Below are positions 34,985 through 45,131 of a stretch of DNA of 64,000 bases, piece after piece. Below the pieces are notes generated by a model. That model had not been told where the DNA came from, did no database searches, and saw only the letters and a program-made list of their open reading frames with translations. The position numbers and the translations under genes are program-made. Source of the DNA: Amborella trichopoda (lineage: Eukaryota; Streptophyta; Magnoliopsida; Amborellales; Amborellaceae); NCBI RefSeq assembly GCF_000471905.2, contig NW_006499897.1, positions 4,395,228 to 4,459,227 of the forward strand, given 5' to 3'. Numbering within the stretch: the stretch's first letter is position 1; each line of letters opens with the position of its first letter.

Positions 34985-35443
34985 TAGTGAAAGCAACGCA
35001 GACCTGCCCGTTGACATGAAATGGGAACGCTAGAAGTTGGGAGGATGATCCTACGTTCAAAAATAGAATGATGATGATAACTATGTTGAGGAAAAGCTAC
35101 AGGGTCCCAAACCAGAAATAGAGAGACGGCACGAAATAGACAACGATGACAGTAGCTTTCCGTATCTCATTCAAACACGTTAGGATTTAATGCATAATTT
35201 GATTGAGAGAGAGACAGATAACCACAAGAAATAAACTCTCCTGCTTCTGTGAAATTAAATCAAAGGCAGAAGAGGACAACCCAGTTAGCTCAAATGGGCA
35301 TTTCCTATATTAATGGAACAAAAAGGAAGAGAGAGAGAGGAGAGATCGTTGTTCCCATTGATGGAAACAAAAGCCATGGAAGAGTGTACGAGAAAAGTGA
35401 TGCAAGTGAGATAATAAGAGAGAAAAGAAGAAAGAGAGAGAGC
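34985..35443 (+). promoter_or_regulatory. upstream region of P450 copy 3
   Basis: 34985-35195 is conserved with the relic at 26045-26255, which suggests it was part of the ancestral promoter. It contains AACACGTTA, an ACGT-core word. I see no convincing TATA box. From 35320 to 35443 the sequence is GA-rich and stays open in the P450 frame. Confidence 0.4.
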
Positions 35444-38400
35444 GTGGAGAATGGTTGGGCTTCACTAGTATTGCTCTTGCCACTTGTGATGTACTTCTGC
35501 TGGGAAAAACTAGTGCCCAATAAGTCCGGCAGGCTTCCTCCCGGCCCGACGGGCCTCCCCATAGTGGGCAGCCTCCACAAGCTCGGCGCCAAACCCAATG
35601 AGGCCCTCACGGCCCTTGCTAGGACGCACGGCCCCATCATGACCCTCCGACTCGGCTTCCTCACCACAGTCGTCGTCTCCTCCTCAGACATGGCCAGAGA
35701 GGTGTTGCAGAAGAATGACCAGGCCTTTGCAGGGCGTGTCATCCTTGATGCCGTCACGGTCGATTCCCACCACAACTTCTCGATTGCATGGGGCCAGGTC
35801 GGCCCCTACTGGCGCACCCTCCGCCGCCTCTGCAACACTCAGCTCTTCACCACCCAGCGTCTTGATGCCCTCCAGGCCCTCCGCCACCGCAAGGTCCATG
35901 AGCTCCTGGAGCTTGTGGATCAGTACAGCGATGCTCGGAAAGCAGTCCACATGGGCCGTATGGCCTTTGTCACTTCGTTGAATCTGTTATCGAACATGAT
36001 CTTCTCATCGGACATGGTCGATCCCCAGTCCGAGTCTGTGGGGGAGCTGAAGGAGCTCATATGGTCGATCATGGAGGGGGTTGGGACCCCTAATATTGCA
36101 GACTATTTCCCATTCCTCAGGCCTTTGGACCCTCAGGGAATCAAGCGCAAAAATATTGTTCAGGTGAGGAGATTGCACCAGCTGCTAAATGAGAAAATCG
36201 ATGAGCGAGTGGGGGCTCGAGAGAGAGGGCAACCCATTTACGGTGACTTCATTGATGTCCTTCTCGATTATTCCGATCAGGAGAGTGGTTCCAAATTCAG
36301 CCGCGCAGGGATCTTGGCGCCGCTCGTGGTAAGTTCCCCATCTTTGTGATCTCTCTTTTTTCCATTTTTTTTTTGGAAAAATATTGGTTCCTGTGATAGT
36401 ATCTTTGGCTTCCCCTCTACTAAAAGGGTAAGCGACATCCATACGGTTTGGAGCTCGCATGCAGCTATCATTGATATCGTCAGCATTTTAGGTTTTTTTT
36501 TTTTAATTAATTGGGGTCGATTATATAATTCCTGTTTCTCCAAAATCTTTATATATTTTCGGACTACTTCCATCTAGGTCCTTTTGACCTTCCACTTGAA
36601 CTACTTTGTATGCGGATATCCAAGGAACTAAATTGTACATTGAGATTGGATATTATAAGATCATTTATTTTTTGTACTAGGAACTCGTAATTATTATTAG
36701 CTATTAGAGGTGATATTTAATTGATTGAAGTGTGTGGCAACATTAGAAAATTTTTATTTTTGACACATCGCCTAACTAATGACACATGGCTAACCACTAG
36801 ATTTCATGTCCAATAGTCAATAATAGTTGTGATCTCGTTGTTCCAAAAGTAAATGATCTTATTATATACATTTTATTGTACATTTATTCCCTACACAAAA
36901 CCACCAAGCCAGTGGCACACAGATAGAATTGTCTTATTGCATGATCTATTTTAAGAGAAAAAGTATTCAAATTATTTTGGAGAAATTTACAGGTATATTT
37001 CTTAAATTCTTGCTACTTAAAACATCCCCCAACTTCTGTTCCCAACAAAAAAATTGGATTGTGAAGATCTAGAGCAAATCCAAAAACAAAATTCAGATAT
37101 TGAATGTCCAAAGTTACTTGAAAAATAAATTTTGGATCTTAAAGGTGCGGAGTTTATTAGAATCCCATCCTACAAAGAGTTTACTTTTAACTTATTATCA
37201 TTAGATTCTTAAACTTCGGATCTTCAAGGTCCAAAGTTTGTTTTTCAAGCTAAACTTCGAATCCTTATGAATTTTTTCTACAATCAAAGTTAAACTTCAG
37301 ACTTTTGATTTCAGAAGTAGGGGCAATTTGATAAGAATATAAAATTAAAAATATTAAAAAATAAATAAAAATTCTGGGAGATTTTTAAAATAATAGAGAA
37401 TATAAATTTTGGGAAATATATAAATATTATTTTATGCACAACATTCCTAATCCGACTTTACAAGGAATAGACAGTCAGTTTTGAGTGGCGGTACTTTCGA
37501 ATTCTAATTGTTGGCAATGGGTTGTGTGGCCCAACCCTCTATTTTCTTTATTTGTTTCTTCATTTGTTTAACCCTTGCCTATGGGGGACGTGGCTGCCCT
37601 AGTTAGGGGTGGCAATGGGTCGGTAGGATTCGGGTCGACATAGACTCCAACCCGATGTGACCCAACTCGGGTCTAGGGTTTTGGACATGGAGCTGACCCA
37701 CTGGGTTTAAAGATTGGACTTAGACTTGACCCACTCCGAGTCAAGTACCTAACAAAAAGTTGAGGCATCCTATATTCCAATTGTAATATAGGATGCCCCC
37801 GTAATGGTTAGTATGGGGCATCCTATATTCCAATTCACAAATGATTTCGAGACATTCTATTTTAGGGATTGTGTGCTATGACATAATTTATTTTTGGTAT
37901 AAGGAGTTCACAATCATTTTTAGCCATTTGATATAAAATTTAATAGACTAAAGTGTTTCGCAATATTCGAGAAAAATTATTTTGGACTTTATGCCCAATC
38001 ATTGACACAACCCGTTGCCCCTCGTAATAGCTAATAAGGACCCTATATTCTACTCCAAAAATGAATTTGAGGCCTTCTGATTTAGGGAATATGTACTATG
38101 AGACAATTTACCTTCGGTACAAGGAGGTCACGATCATTTTTAGCCATTTGATGTGAAATCCAATAGATTAAAGTGTGTAACAACAATCGAGAAAATTTAT
38201 TTTAGAATTTCTTCCCAATCAATGACATATCTTCAACCACCCAATTTTAAATCTAAAAGTCAATAATGATTGTGACCTCCTTTTATCAAATTTAAATGGT
38301 CTCATTATATACATTTCCTATATTTTATTACTTTCAAAATTTTATGCTTCAGCATCATTTGCGTTCGATGAAATATAAAAGAAACAACCACCCTACCAAT

Positions 38401-39274
38401 CATATGCGACATCGAGAGGCCACAGTTGCGTAACTTCTATGCAGGATCTTTGAGAAAATATTTACACCCTCAAAATTTCAGATCCCCAGCTGCTCACATT
38501 GAGAATTTGGAGTGGCTTGACTTTCTTGTGCTTATAGCAAATTTTCCCTCCTGTGCATTATGATTTTTTTTTCTGGAGGCAAAATTGTCCTCCCATATAG
38601 AGTATAACTTTTCTTGTGAAGATCATATATTTTCCCCTAATTTTCAGGACATGTATTTGGCAGGGAGTGATACTACTGCGACAACATTGGAGTGGGCGAT
38701 GGCTGAACTACTTCACAACCCCGAAAAGATGGCCGCCGCTAAACAAGAGCTCAAAGAGAACATAGCTGGCTCAATGCACACAGTCCAAGAGTCAGACCTA
38801 GGACGACTGCCATACTTGCAAGCAGTGGTGAAGGAGACCTTGCGGTTGCATCCACCTGTGCCGCTTCTCCTCCCTCATAGAGCAGATGTCACTGTAAAAG
38901 TGTCTGGATATGTCATACCAGAGCACACGCAGGTATTAGTAAATGCCTGGGCCATAGGTAGAGATGTTCAGGTGTGGGAAAATCCAACAGCCTTTATTCC
39001 AGAAAGATTTGTGGGGTCGAATATCGATTTCAAAGGGAGAGATTTCCAGTATATTCCATTTGGGGCAGGCCGGAGGATATGCCCTGGTCTTCCTCTCGGC
39101 GTCCGTATGGTGCACATAATGCTTGCTTCGTTATTGCATTCGTTCTATTGGGAGCTTCCTGATGGGTTGAAACCAGAGGAAATGGATATAAAGGATAAGT
39201 TTGGGGTCACATTGCAGAAAGCAGTTCCTTTGGTAGCCGTACCAGTAAAATACCTAGGAGGGGTTGCTGCATAA
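35249..39274 (+). CDS. CYP76-like cytochrome P450, two exons (copy 3)
   Basis: Exon 1 is 35249-36328 and exon 2 is 38648-39274, with a phase-0 intron (CTCGTG|GTAAGT ... TTTTCAG|GAC). Counted from the codon for Val at 35444 the protein is about 503 residues, normal for CYP76. It then starts VENGWASLVLLLPLVMYF, a signal anchor, followed by the proline hinge LPPGPTGLPIVG, the C-helix GPYWRTLRRLC, FPFLRPLDPQGIKR (CYP76-like), the I-helix LAGSDTTATT, KETLR, FIPERF and FGAGRRICPG. No ATG lies at the expected start: the codon is GTG. The frame stays open upstream to ATGs at 35294 and 35249, which would bury the anchor behind 50-65 charged residues. Either an upstream start is used or the start codon was lost. 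The protein would sit on the ER and use a P450 reductase. Monoterpenol oxidation is a family-based guess. Confidence 0.85.
36652..36870. mobile_element. small MITE, second family, in P450 intron
   Basis: The left end TATAAGATCATTTATTTTTT and the right end AAAAGTAAATGATCTTATTATA are inverted copies, each followed inward by a GGAACTCG or CGAGATCAC block. The same family appears at 38095-38310 and 40287-40502 and, worn, at 29805. Confidence 0.6.
36871..37603. other. P450 intron, AT-rich, nothing recognised
   Basis: Intron sequence of P450 copy 3 with short direct repeats of TTTGGATCTT and AAGTTT words near 37120-37320. No gene or known element. Confidence 0.4.
37604..38024. mobile_element. hAT-like MITE in P450 copy 3 intron
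   Basis: The left end TAGGGGTGGCAATGGG and right end ACCCGTTGCCCCT are inverted. It sits at the same intron position as the element at 31943-32150; the right flank GTAATAGCTAATAAGGA matches GTAGCTAGTAAGGG. It carries extra internal sequence, including pieces of the neighbouring small MITE and two CATCCTATATTCCAATT blocks, so it has been rearranged since. Confidence 0.6.
38095..38310. mobile_element. small MITE, second family, in P450 intron
   Basis: Its ends, ATGAGACAATTTACC with ACAAGGAGGTCACGATCA and TGATTGTGACCTCCTTTT with TAAATGGTCTCATTAT, are inverted copies. It matches the elements at 36652 and 40287. Confidence 0.65.
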
Positions 39275-40286
39275 GCTTGACACCAGTGGGAAATGTTTTA
39301 AGAATAATCGTTTTGATTAATCTTAACTTTTGTGAAATTATTTTGCCATACAATTGTCCGCTTGAACTGTAAAAAGCTTAAAGAGCAGTGTTATATGGAA
39401 ACCAACTCAATTTCCCTGTTTTATTGGAGAATCAAAAGAGATATAACATGAACAGTTTTTATACAACCCTTGGCATGGAAACACTAGTAACACCAGCTAA
39501 AATGAAAAACATTACAAAATCAAATGGGTGAGCACGACACACAATTGCTTCATTCAAAGAGACTACTTCTTTGGTATCTAGTAGTGGCTAGTACATGAGT
39601 TAAAAAAGTTAATACTTGTCCGACATGCCTGTACAATTAATAATTTTATAGAAATGTGGTTGTAAGTCACTTACATTACATATGTTGTTTTGGTAGCCTC
39701 TACTGTTTACTATAGGAGGATCCATTCATGTGGATTTCTTTCAATGATTTATACCATATTTTTTAAAGGCCTATATTAGAGTACTCACATAATAGAGTAA
39801 TTTATCATTGTACTTAACAAAATTTTGACACTTATATACTATTGTTTTATACATTGAGCTTTTTTTTAAGTAAGGGTATTTTTGGTCATTAGGAGGGTGA
39901 TGTCATCTACATGGGGTGTGACATCACCCACTCAAAACTAAGTCCAAACATCCATTTCAAAAATATATTTATTAATAGGCCCACATTTCTACATATGCGG
40001 GCTTGGCCGAATAGAAACTGGGTCCAAAATTTAATTTTATATTGTGGAGGACTTTATAAGCTTTGAAACATCCAATAATCCGTCAATTTGAAATTATGGG
40101 TCAAACACTAAAATTATGATGCATAATTTGAAAGTATGGGTCAAATACTAAAATTTCTTAATATTCCATTTTAATCCTCCTCGAAGTAAGATGAGCAACG
40201 CAAGATGCGATATGTGGTGTGCACAACAAGATACATGTCTTGGTTATAGAATGAGCTTTCCTTTATGCCAATTAGTTTGAAAATGT
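39275..40286. other. 3' flank of P450 copy 3; dispersed repeat
   Basis: 39290-39370 matches the 3' flank of P450 copy 1. 39787-39930 matches 26700-26840 and contains GTGATGTCATCTACATG and GTGTGACATCACCC, so it is a dispersed repeat with mirrored ACATCA boxes. No gene is seen. Confidence 0.5.
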
Positions 40287-40502
40287 ATACAATAAGATCA
40301 TTTATTTTTCTTACAAAGAGGTTACAATCATCGTTGATCGTTAGATTTAAAATTGGGTCACTGAAGATTTGTTATTGCTTTCAATGTCCAAAACAAAAAT
40401 TTTTTGAATGTTGTGACACACTTTTATTTATTAAATTTCATATCTAATAGCTAAAAGTGATTGTGACCTCCTTTTATAGAAAATAAATGGTCTCATATTA
40501 TG
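40287..40502. mobile_element. small MITE, second family
   Basis: The left end AATAAGATCATTTATTTTTC with GAGGTTACAATCA, and the right end GTGATTGTGACCTCCTTTTA with AAATGGTCTCATATTAT, are inverted over about 45 bp. The interior is AT-rich. Mismatches between the arms are few, so it is among the younger copies here. Confidence 0.7.
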
Positions 40503-40972
40503 CAATCACAATTAGATTTTTGAAACCTCTCCACCCATTTCTAACCCAAAACCAAGTTCTAATTTCAATTAAATTCCAAAAATCCAAGAGTGATGGTAGG
40601 AACTTTATTAATACTCCCTAAATCCAAAAGTCAAAATAAGGTCGTCATGAGTTTGAGTTGAAGAGACTTTAATTCCAAGTGTAGAAAGGTTTTCATTCAA
40701 AGATTGAGTCGTCAAGAGACTTTAATACCAAGTGTTGAAAGGTTTTTCATTCAAAATTAAAGTAGTGGAATGGATTTCTCGAAAATCCATAAAATAAAAT
40801 CGACGAATATTATGAACCCTTGAAGTGCCCCTCTTAAAGCCGCTTAAATGTGCTTAAAGCAGTTGGAATTCCTTTGGAAAGGTGTTCGTTCAAGGTCCAC
40901 CAAGCATGGATCTTTCTTTTATTTATTTTTTGTTGTTTTGTTTTTGAGTAATTCAGTAAGGATGAGTGTTGT
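40503..40972. other. intergenic, no gene recognised
   Basis: GAGACTTTAATTCCAAGTG and AGAAAGGTTTTCATTCAAA are each repeated once within 40660-40760, a small direct duplication. Nothing else is identifiable. Confidence 0.4.
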
Positions 40973-42025
40973 GCTCTGATATCACTTGTTGTGCACAAAA
41001 GCTCTAAATCTTATGGGTTGATTTTTTGTAAATATTGTTAACAAGCTGTATTTCTGTATATTTGGGCCTTAGCCCCTATGGAACTCTCTCTTTTTTGATT
41101 GATCAAGAATATATAATACCCGTATGAATATACGGCCAGTAACAATTAAAGATAAATACCAACGGTTACAAATAACTACTAACTAATCTTATCATAATCA
41201 AGAGACACCTAAAAGATATATACCATACATATACATATCTCATTATGTATTTATAATGATGTATATCAATAAAGATAAACATACTCTAATACTCCCTCTC
41301 AAACTCAAGATGTTTTTACACAAAGAAGCTGAAGTTTGAATAATAAGTTGCATAAACGAACGAGTTGGATATTTAAGTCTTCATGTGCATGGTGTGACCA
41401 ATAGAAGCAGTGGTCTCTTGCTTGAAGAACAAACATAGAATGATACTTGAAAGAGCCAACAAAACTCAGTAACAAAATGGCACTTGGAAGAGCCAACAGA
41501 ACTCGGTAAAGAACCGAGACAGATTCAGCAACTCGCAATACAGAACACAGGCTAGAACAAAGACAAAGGCTGTTTTGCAGAGAGTCGAAGAATGACTCGA
41601 CGGATACTCGAAAAACGACTCGACGGATAATCGAAGGACGACTCGGTAGATAGTCGAAGAACGAATCGGGAGATAGTGTTGATCGACCGTTTTCAAAGGC
41701 CATTTTTAGAAGTGGATTTAGAGGCAGTTTCAGATCCGGCATCAGGGGGGAGCACAACAACAATGGTTTACCACAAGAACACAATAGAGATCAGAGAAGT
41801 CCGGGTAGATTGCAGAAGACCAAATAAAGATCAGAGAAGTGAGAGGTGAAATAGAGTTTTCACATATTGCATAGAATACATATATCATTGAGAAGACCCA
41901 AGCGCTGATCACGGAAGGCCCAAAGAAGATCATAGAGAGCCTTGCTCTGATACCATATTAAGAAACTGCATTTATGTTTGGGCCTCAGGCCTCCATGGAA
42001 CTACCTCTTTATTGATTGATCAACT
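40973..42025 (-). mobile_element. Copia-like or TRIM-like LTR pieces (fossil)
   Basis: Two primer-binding-like boxes, GCTCTGATATCA at 40973-40984 and GCTCTGATACCA at 41944-41955 (plus-strand reading), each precede related LTR-like sequence containing TTTGGGCC, ATGGAACT and TTGATTGATCAA. A polypurine-like ACTCCCTCTC follows the first LTR-like piece at 41291. The 650 bp between has no gag-pol similarity and includes short GACTCGACGGATA repeats near 41590-41670. A small non-coding LTR element with shared or tandem LTRs, in fragments, fits best. Confidence 0.5.
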
Positions 42026-44344
42026 TTCGAACTGTAAAAATACATCAGTTTGATATTTAAAAAGGTTCGAAAGTTCGATTTCGAACTGCCCAAGCGTCGA
42101 CAATTCAAACGAGCCCAAATAAGTGAATTTTCTTGTAGTTTTGGCCATTTGAAATATGGAGTAAAACAAATAAAAACATTGAAAAAATGTAGTTGGCAAT
42201 ACGATCCAAAAAATTAGACCATGTGATGCACAACTCTTTCGAATCTATACATGAATTTCTTATCTCCTTTTTTTCATTTTTTTTTTTTTAGCTGAATAAT
42301 TATGGTGATCGAGATGATAGACGTCGATTTTTGAATTCTCAATCTGTTTACATGTTGAATTTGGAAAGTAAACTTGAATAGGTACATCATGGAGACACTT
42401 AACCTTCCCACACATATCTTGTTTTTTTGTGACAAGGACACCAGACTTATCAATGATTTTTTTTTTGACAATGACACTAGTGCTATCATTTAAATGCTTT
42501 TAAAGCACTACCTGATATATTAGTTTACTGGAAATTAGTTTAGGATGGGGTTTTTATGAGTCAACCGACTCATATTATATATATGTGGGGCCCCTCTTAA
42601 ACCATCTTAGAAATTGATATTCAATCTAAAATTTTAGGGTTTTATGATCTAGATTAAGATTTTCGTGAACATGAAAAAAGAATTAATATTAAAATTACAA
42701 TTTTTTAAAAAACTTTCTACACCCTTGTGAGTTTTTTACAAGGCCCATCTTAAAGATGGTGGTTGGAAAGTGAGCATGCTCCTGCAGCTGTTAACTCAGG
42801 AAGGAGGTTTCCATTGGTTTATGTAAACATAGTTTTCCTACCTTAAGCAAAGCAATGTACATGAATGTGCTTTCAAGAAACACGTTGTTAAAATGGACCA
42901 AAATATGGGGGCACAAACGATCTGCACTCGCTTACGTCACCATGTTCAGGCTATTTAGCTACGTGCTCTTGCTCTTACACATGAGTGGGAAATATCTATG
43001 AACATGAGCTTTATAGAACATTGAGTGGGAAATATCTATTAAAATCAACATGTATAATGCGCTTTTATATGAGCATGTTGTTCATCTACTCCCTTGGGTA
43101 GAACACATGCTCCGTTAGAAAGATTTTTAGTACTAAAATAACATCTTTCCATTAGACAACATATATCACAAAAGATATGAGAATGAGATGTATGTACATA
43201 TATTCCAAATTATATTCTTTGCTTATCATGTAATATTTTTAAAAAAAGTTTACAAATGGTCAACCCAACTACATCAAGTACTATAGAAAAAGCAACATAA
43301 TATTTGTTAAAAAATAGTGTTCGCACATCCAAGGAAATATAATAAAAAAACTTGACGATTTTGATGGCATATCTATAAAGTGGTGTTGGTGTTGGTGTAT
43401 ATATTTGATGCTCACTTATTGAGAAATAACTCTCAGAGACCTTGTTCAGATATTGAAAAATAGAAGGAAAGGATATAAAAAAAATAAGAGAGATTAGAGA
43501 GGAAGGAGGATAAGGAAGAGAGAGAGAGAGAGGAGGCTAAAGACGAGAGAGATAGAGAGGAGGCTAAGGAAGAAAGATGTGGGGTTAGAGAGAGTGGGAT
43601 GGGAAAATAGTGTTTTTAGAAGTGGTTAGAGAGAGTGGGATGGGGAAATAGGGTTTTTAGTATGAAAAAAATATCATGAAAAAGTGCGGAAAAGTTTAGA
43701 AAAAGTCATGGTTTTTTTCTACGTGTAAAACATCAATAATTTTACAGTACTTTAAGTATTATAATACTTTTAAACATCTTGACGATACTTAAAATATCGT
43801 GATGCACGACACTTAAAATACAATGGTGCCTAAGTAGTATTACCGTAATTTGAGTACCGTAATAACAAAAGGTTTCTTCGTGGTATTTTAAGTACCATAT
43901 AAAATCTGTCATTTATTACAGTACTTAAAGTATCATAATGATGCTTCACGGTAATACGACTATCATGAAGGATATTTTGATAAAAAACAAAAGACCCAAA
44001 ATTAGAAAAAAAAAAAAAGTATAGACGAGACTTATAAAAGTTGATGATTTTTTTTCTAATTAGAAAAAAATTAAATTATATTCCTGATAAGTTCCCTTCT
44101 TATTAACTTTTTATCCTTTTTAGAGTTTCTCGTTTCTTTGCATGTGAGTTGATTAAGATGCGTTTGGAAGCCTTTGGTCCGTGAGGCAATGGGGCTCTTG
44201 ATAATTTAAACCATCGATAGGAACGTTTGTGGATGTCGCTCCTTATCCTGTCGTGTGATGCACGTTGCCCAAAAAGCTCAAATCCGCACATGCAGTGCAC
44301 ATGCAATGCTCACATCCTCGCATGCAATGCACATTTATATGTTT
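42026..44344. other. intergenic, simple repeats only
   Basis: A purine-rich GAGAGAG tract lies at 43490-43570, with GGTTAGAGAGAGTGGGATGG present twice at 43583-43650. From 43740 to 43975 short palindromic words (AGTACTTTAAGTATTATAAT, CAGTACTTAAAGTATCATAA) recur in both orientations. No gene is supported. Confidence 0.45.
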
Positions 44345-44621
44345 GAAAAGTTAAAATAATTTATATGGATAAGAGAAAAAAATGGATTTTAAGTCTTGAA
44401 AATAGCGCATCTTGCAATGCATTTTTTAGACTGTCGATAGTGTTTATAAATCTGCTCAATCTATACTATGTTTGAAGCTTTAAATTTTATAACAAAAAAT
44501 ATAAATAAATTTTTAGGCCATCACAAATATTTTCAGCACTAAAATAACATCTTTTGATACTATTTGAAAATGCGCCTTCCTTTGATTATTTAGGGCCTCG
44601 GCCTTATACAAACTACACCCT
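44345..44621 (+). mobile_element. Mutator-like MITE, worn copy
   Basis: It keeps AAAAAATGGATTTTAAGTC, ATTTTTTAGACTGTCGAT, CTATACTATGTTTGAAGC and the end TTTAGGGCCTCGGCCTTATA followed by CAAACTACACC. The left terminus is lost or too diverged to place. Confidence 0.5.
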
Positions 44622-45131
44622 TTAATAATTTGGTCCACTTAGGTGGAGCTAACCAAATGACTAAATACCCCGATTGTTCAAGATTAACAACACAAAACAA
44701 GGGTTTACATTAAAAAAATAGTAGTTCTGTATTGCTAACCCTAAATAACTAGAAATATAGCATAATTTGACAGCTCTATGTTGTTAATCTAAACAACTAG
44801 AGGTATTACGGTCATTTAGCTCAATTTACTTAAGTAAGATAAATTACCAAAATACCCTTCTTCTTTATTCCCAATGTGGAGATTTACTTATTTTTTGACA
44901 TATTCTTTGAAGAAATAGCGACCTAGCAAAAAAAATTGTATAATAATGCTACTTTAAGGTTAGACGAGGGTAGATTTCTCGTGATAATCGTGCATTGACT
45001 TGGCATAACAGTATGTGAAGTAATAAATGAAATTTGGAATTAAGGGCACCATAAGCTCTGTAAATATGTAGGAGCAAAACAATTAGGTTCATCAGTCCTC
45101 ACTACATTCTCTCCTTTCCACTATTAATACA

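Noticed and set aside
41305-41784. 159-codon minus-strand frame, Ser/Leu-rich
   Set aside because: It lies inside the LTR-like element interior with short repeats, and matches no family.
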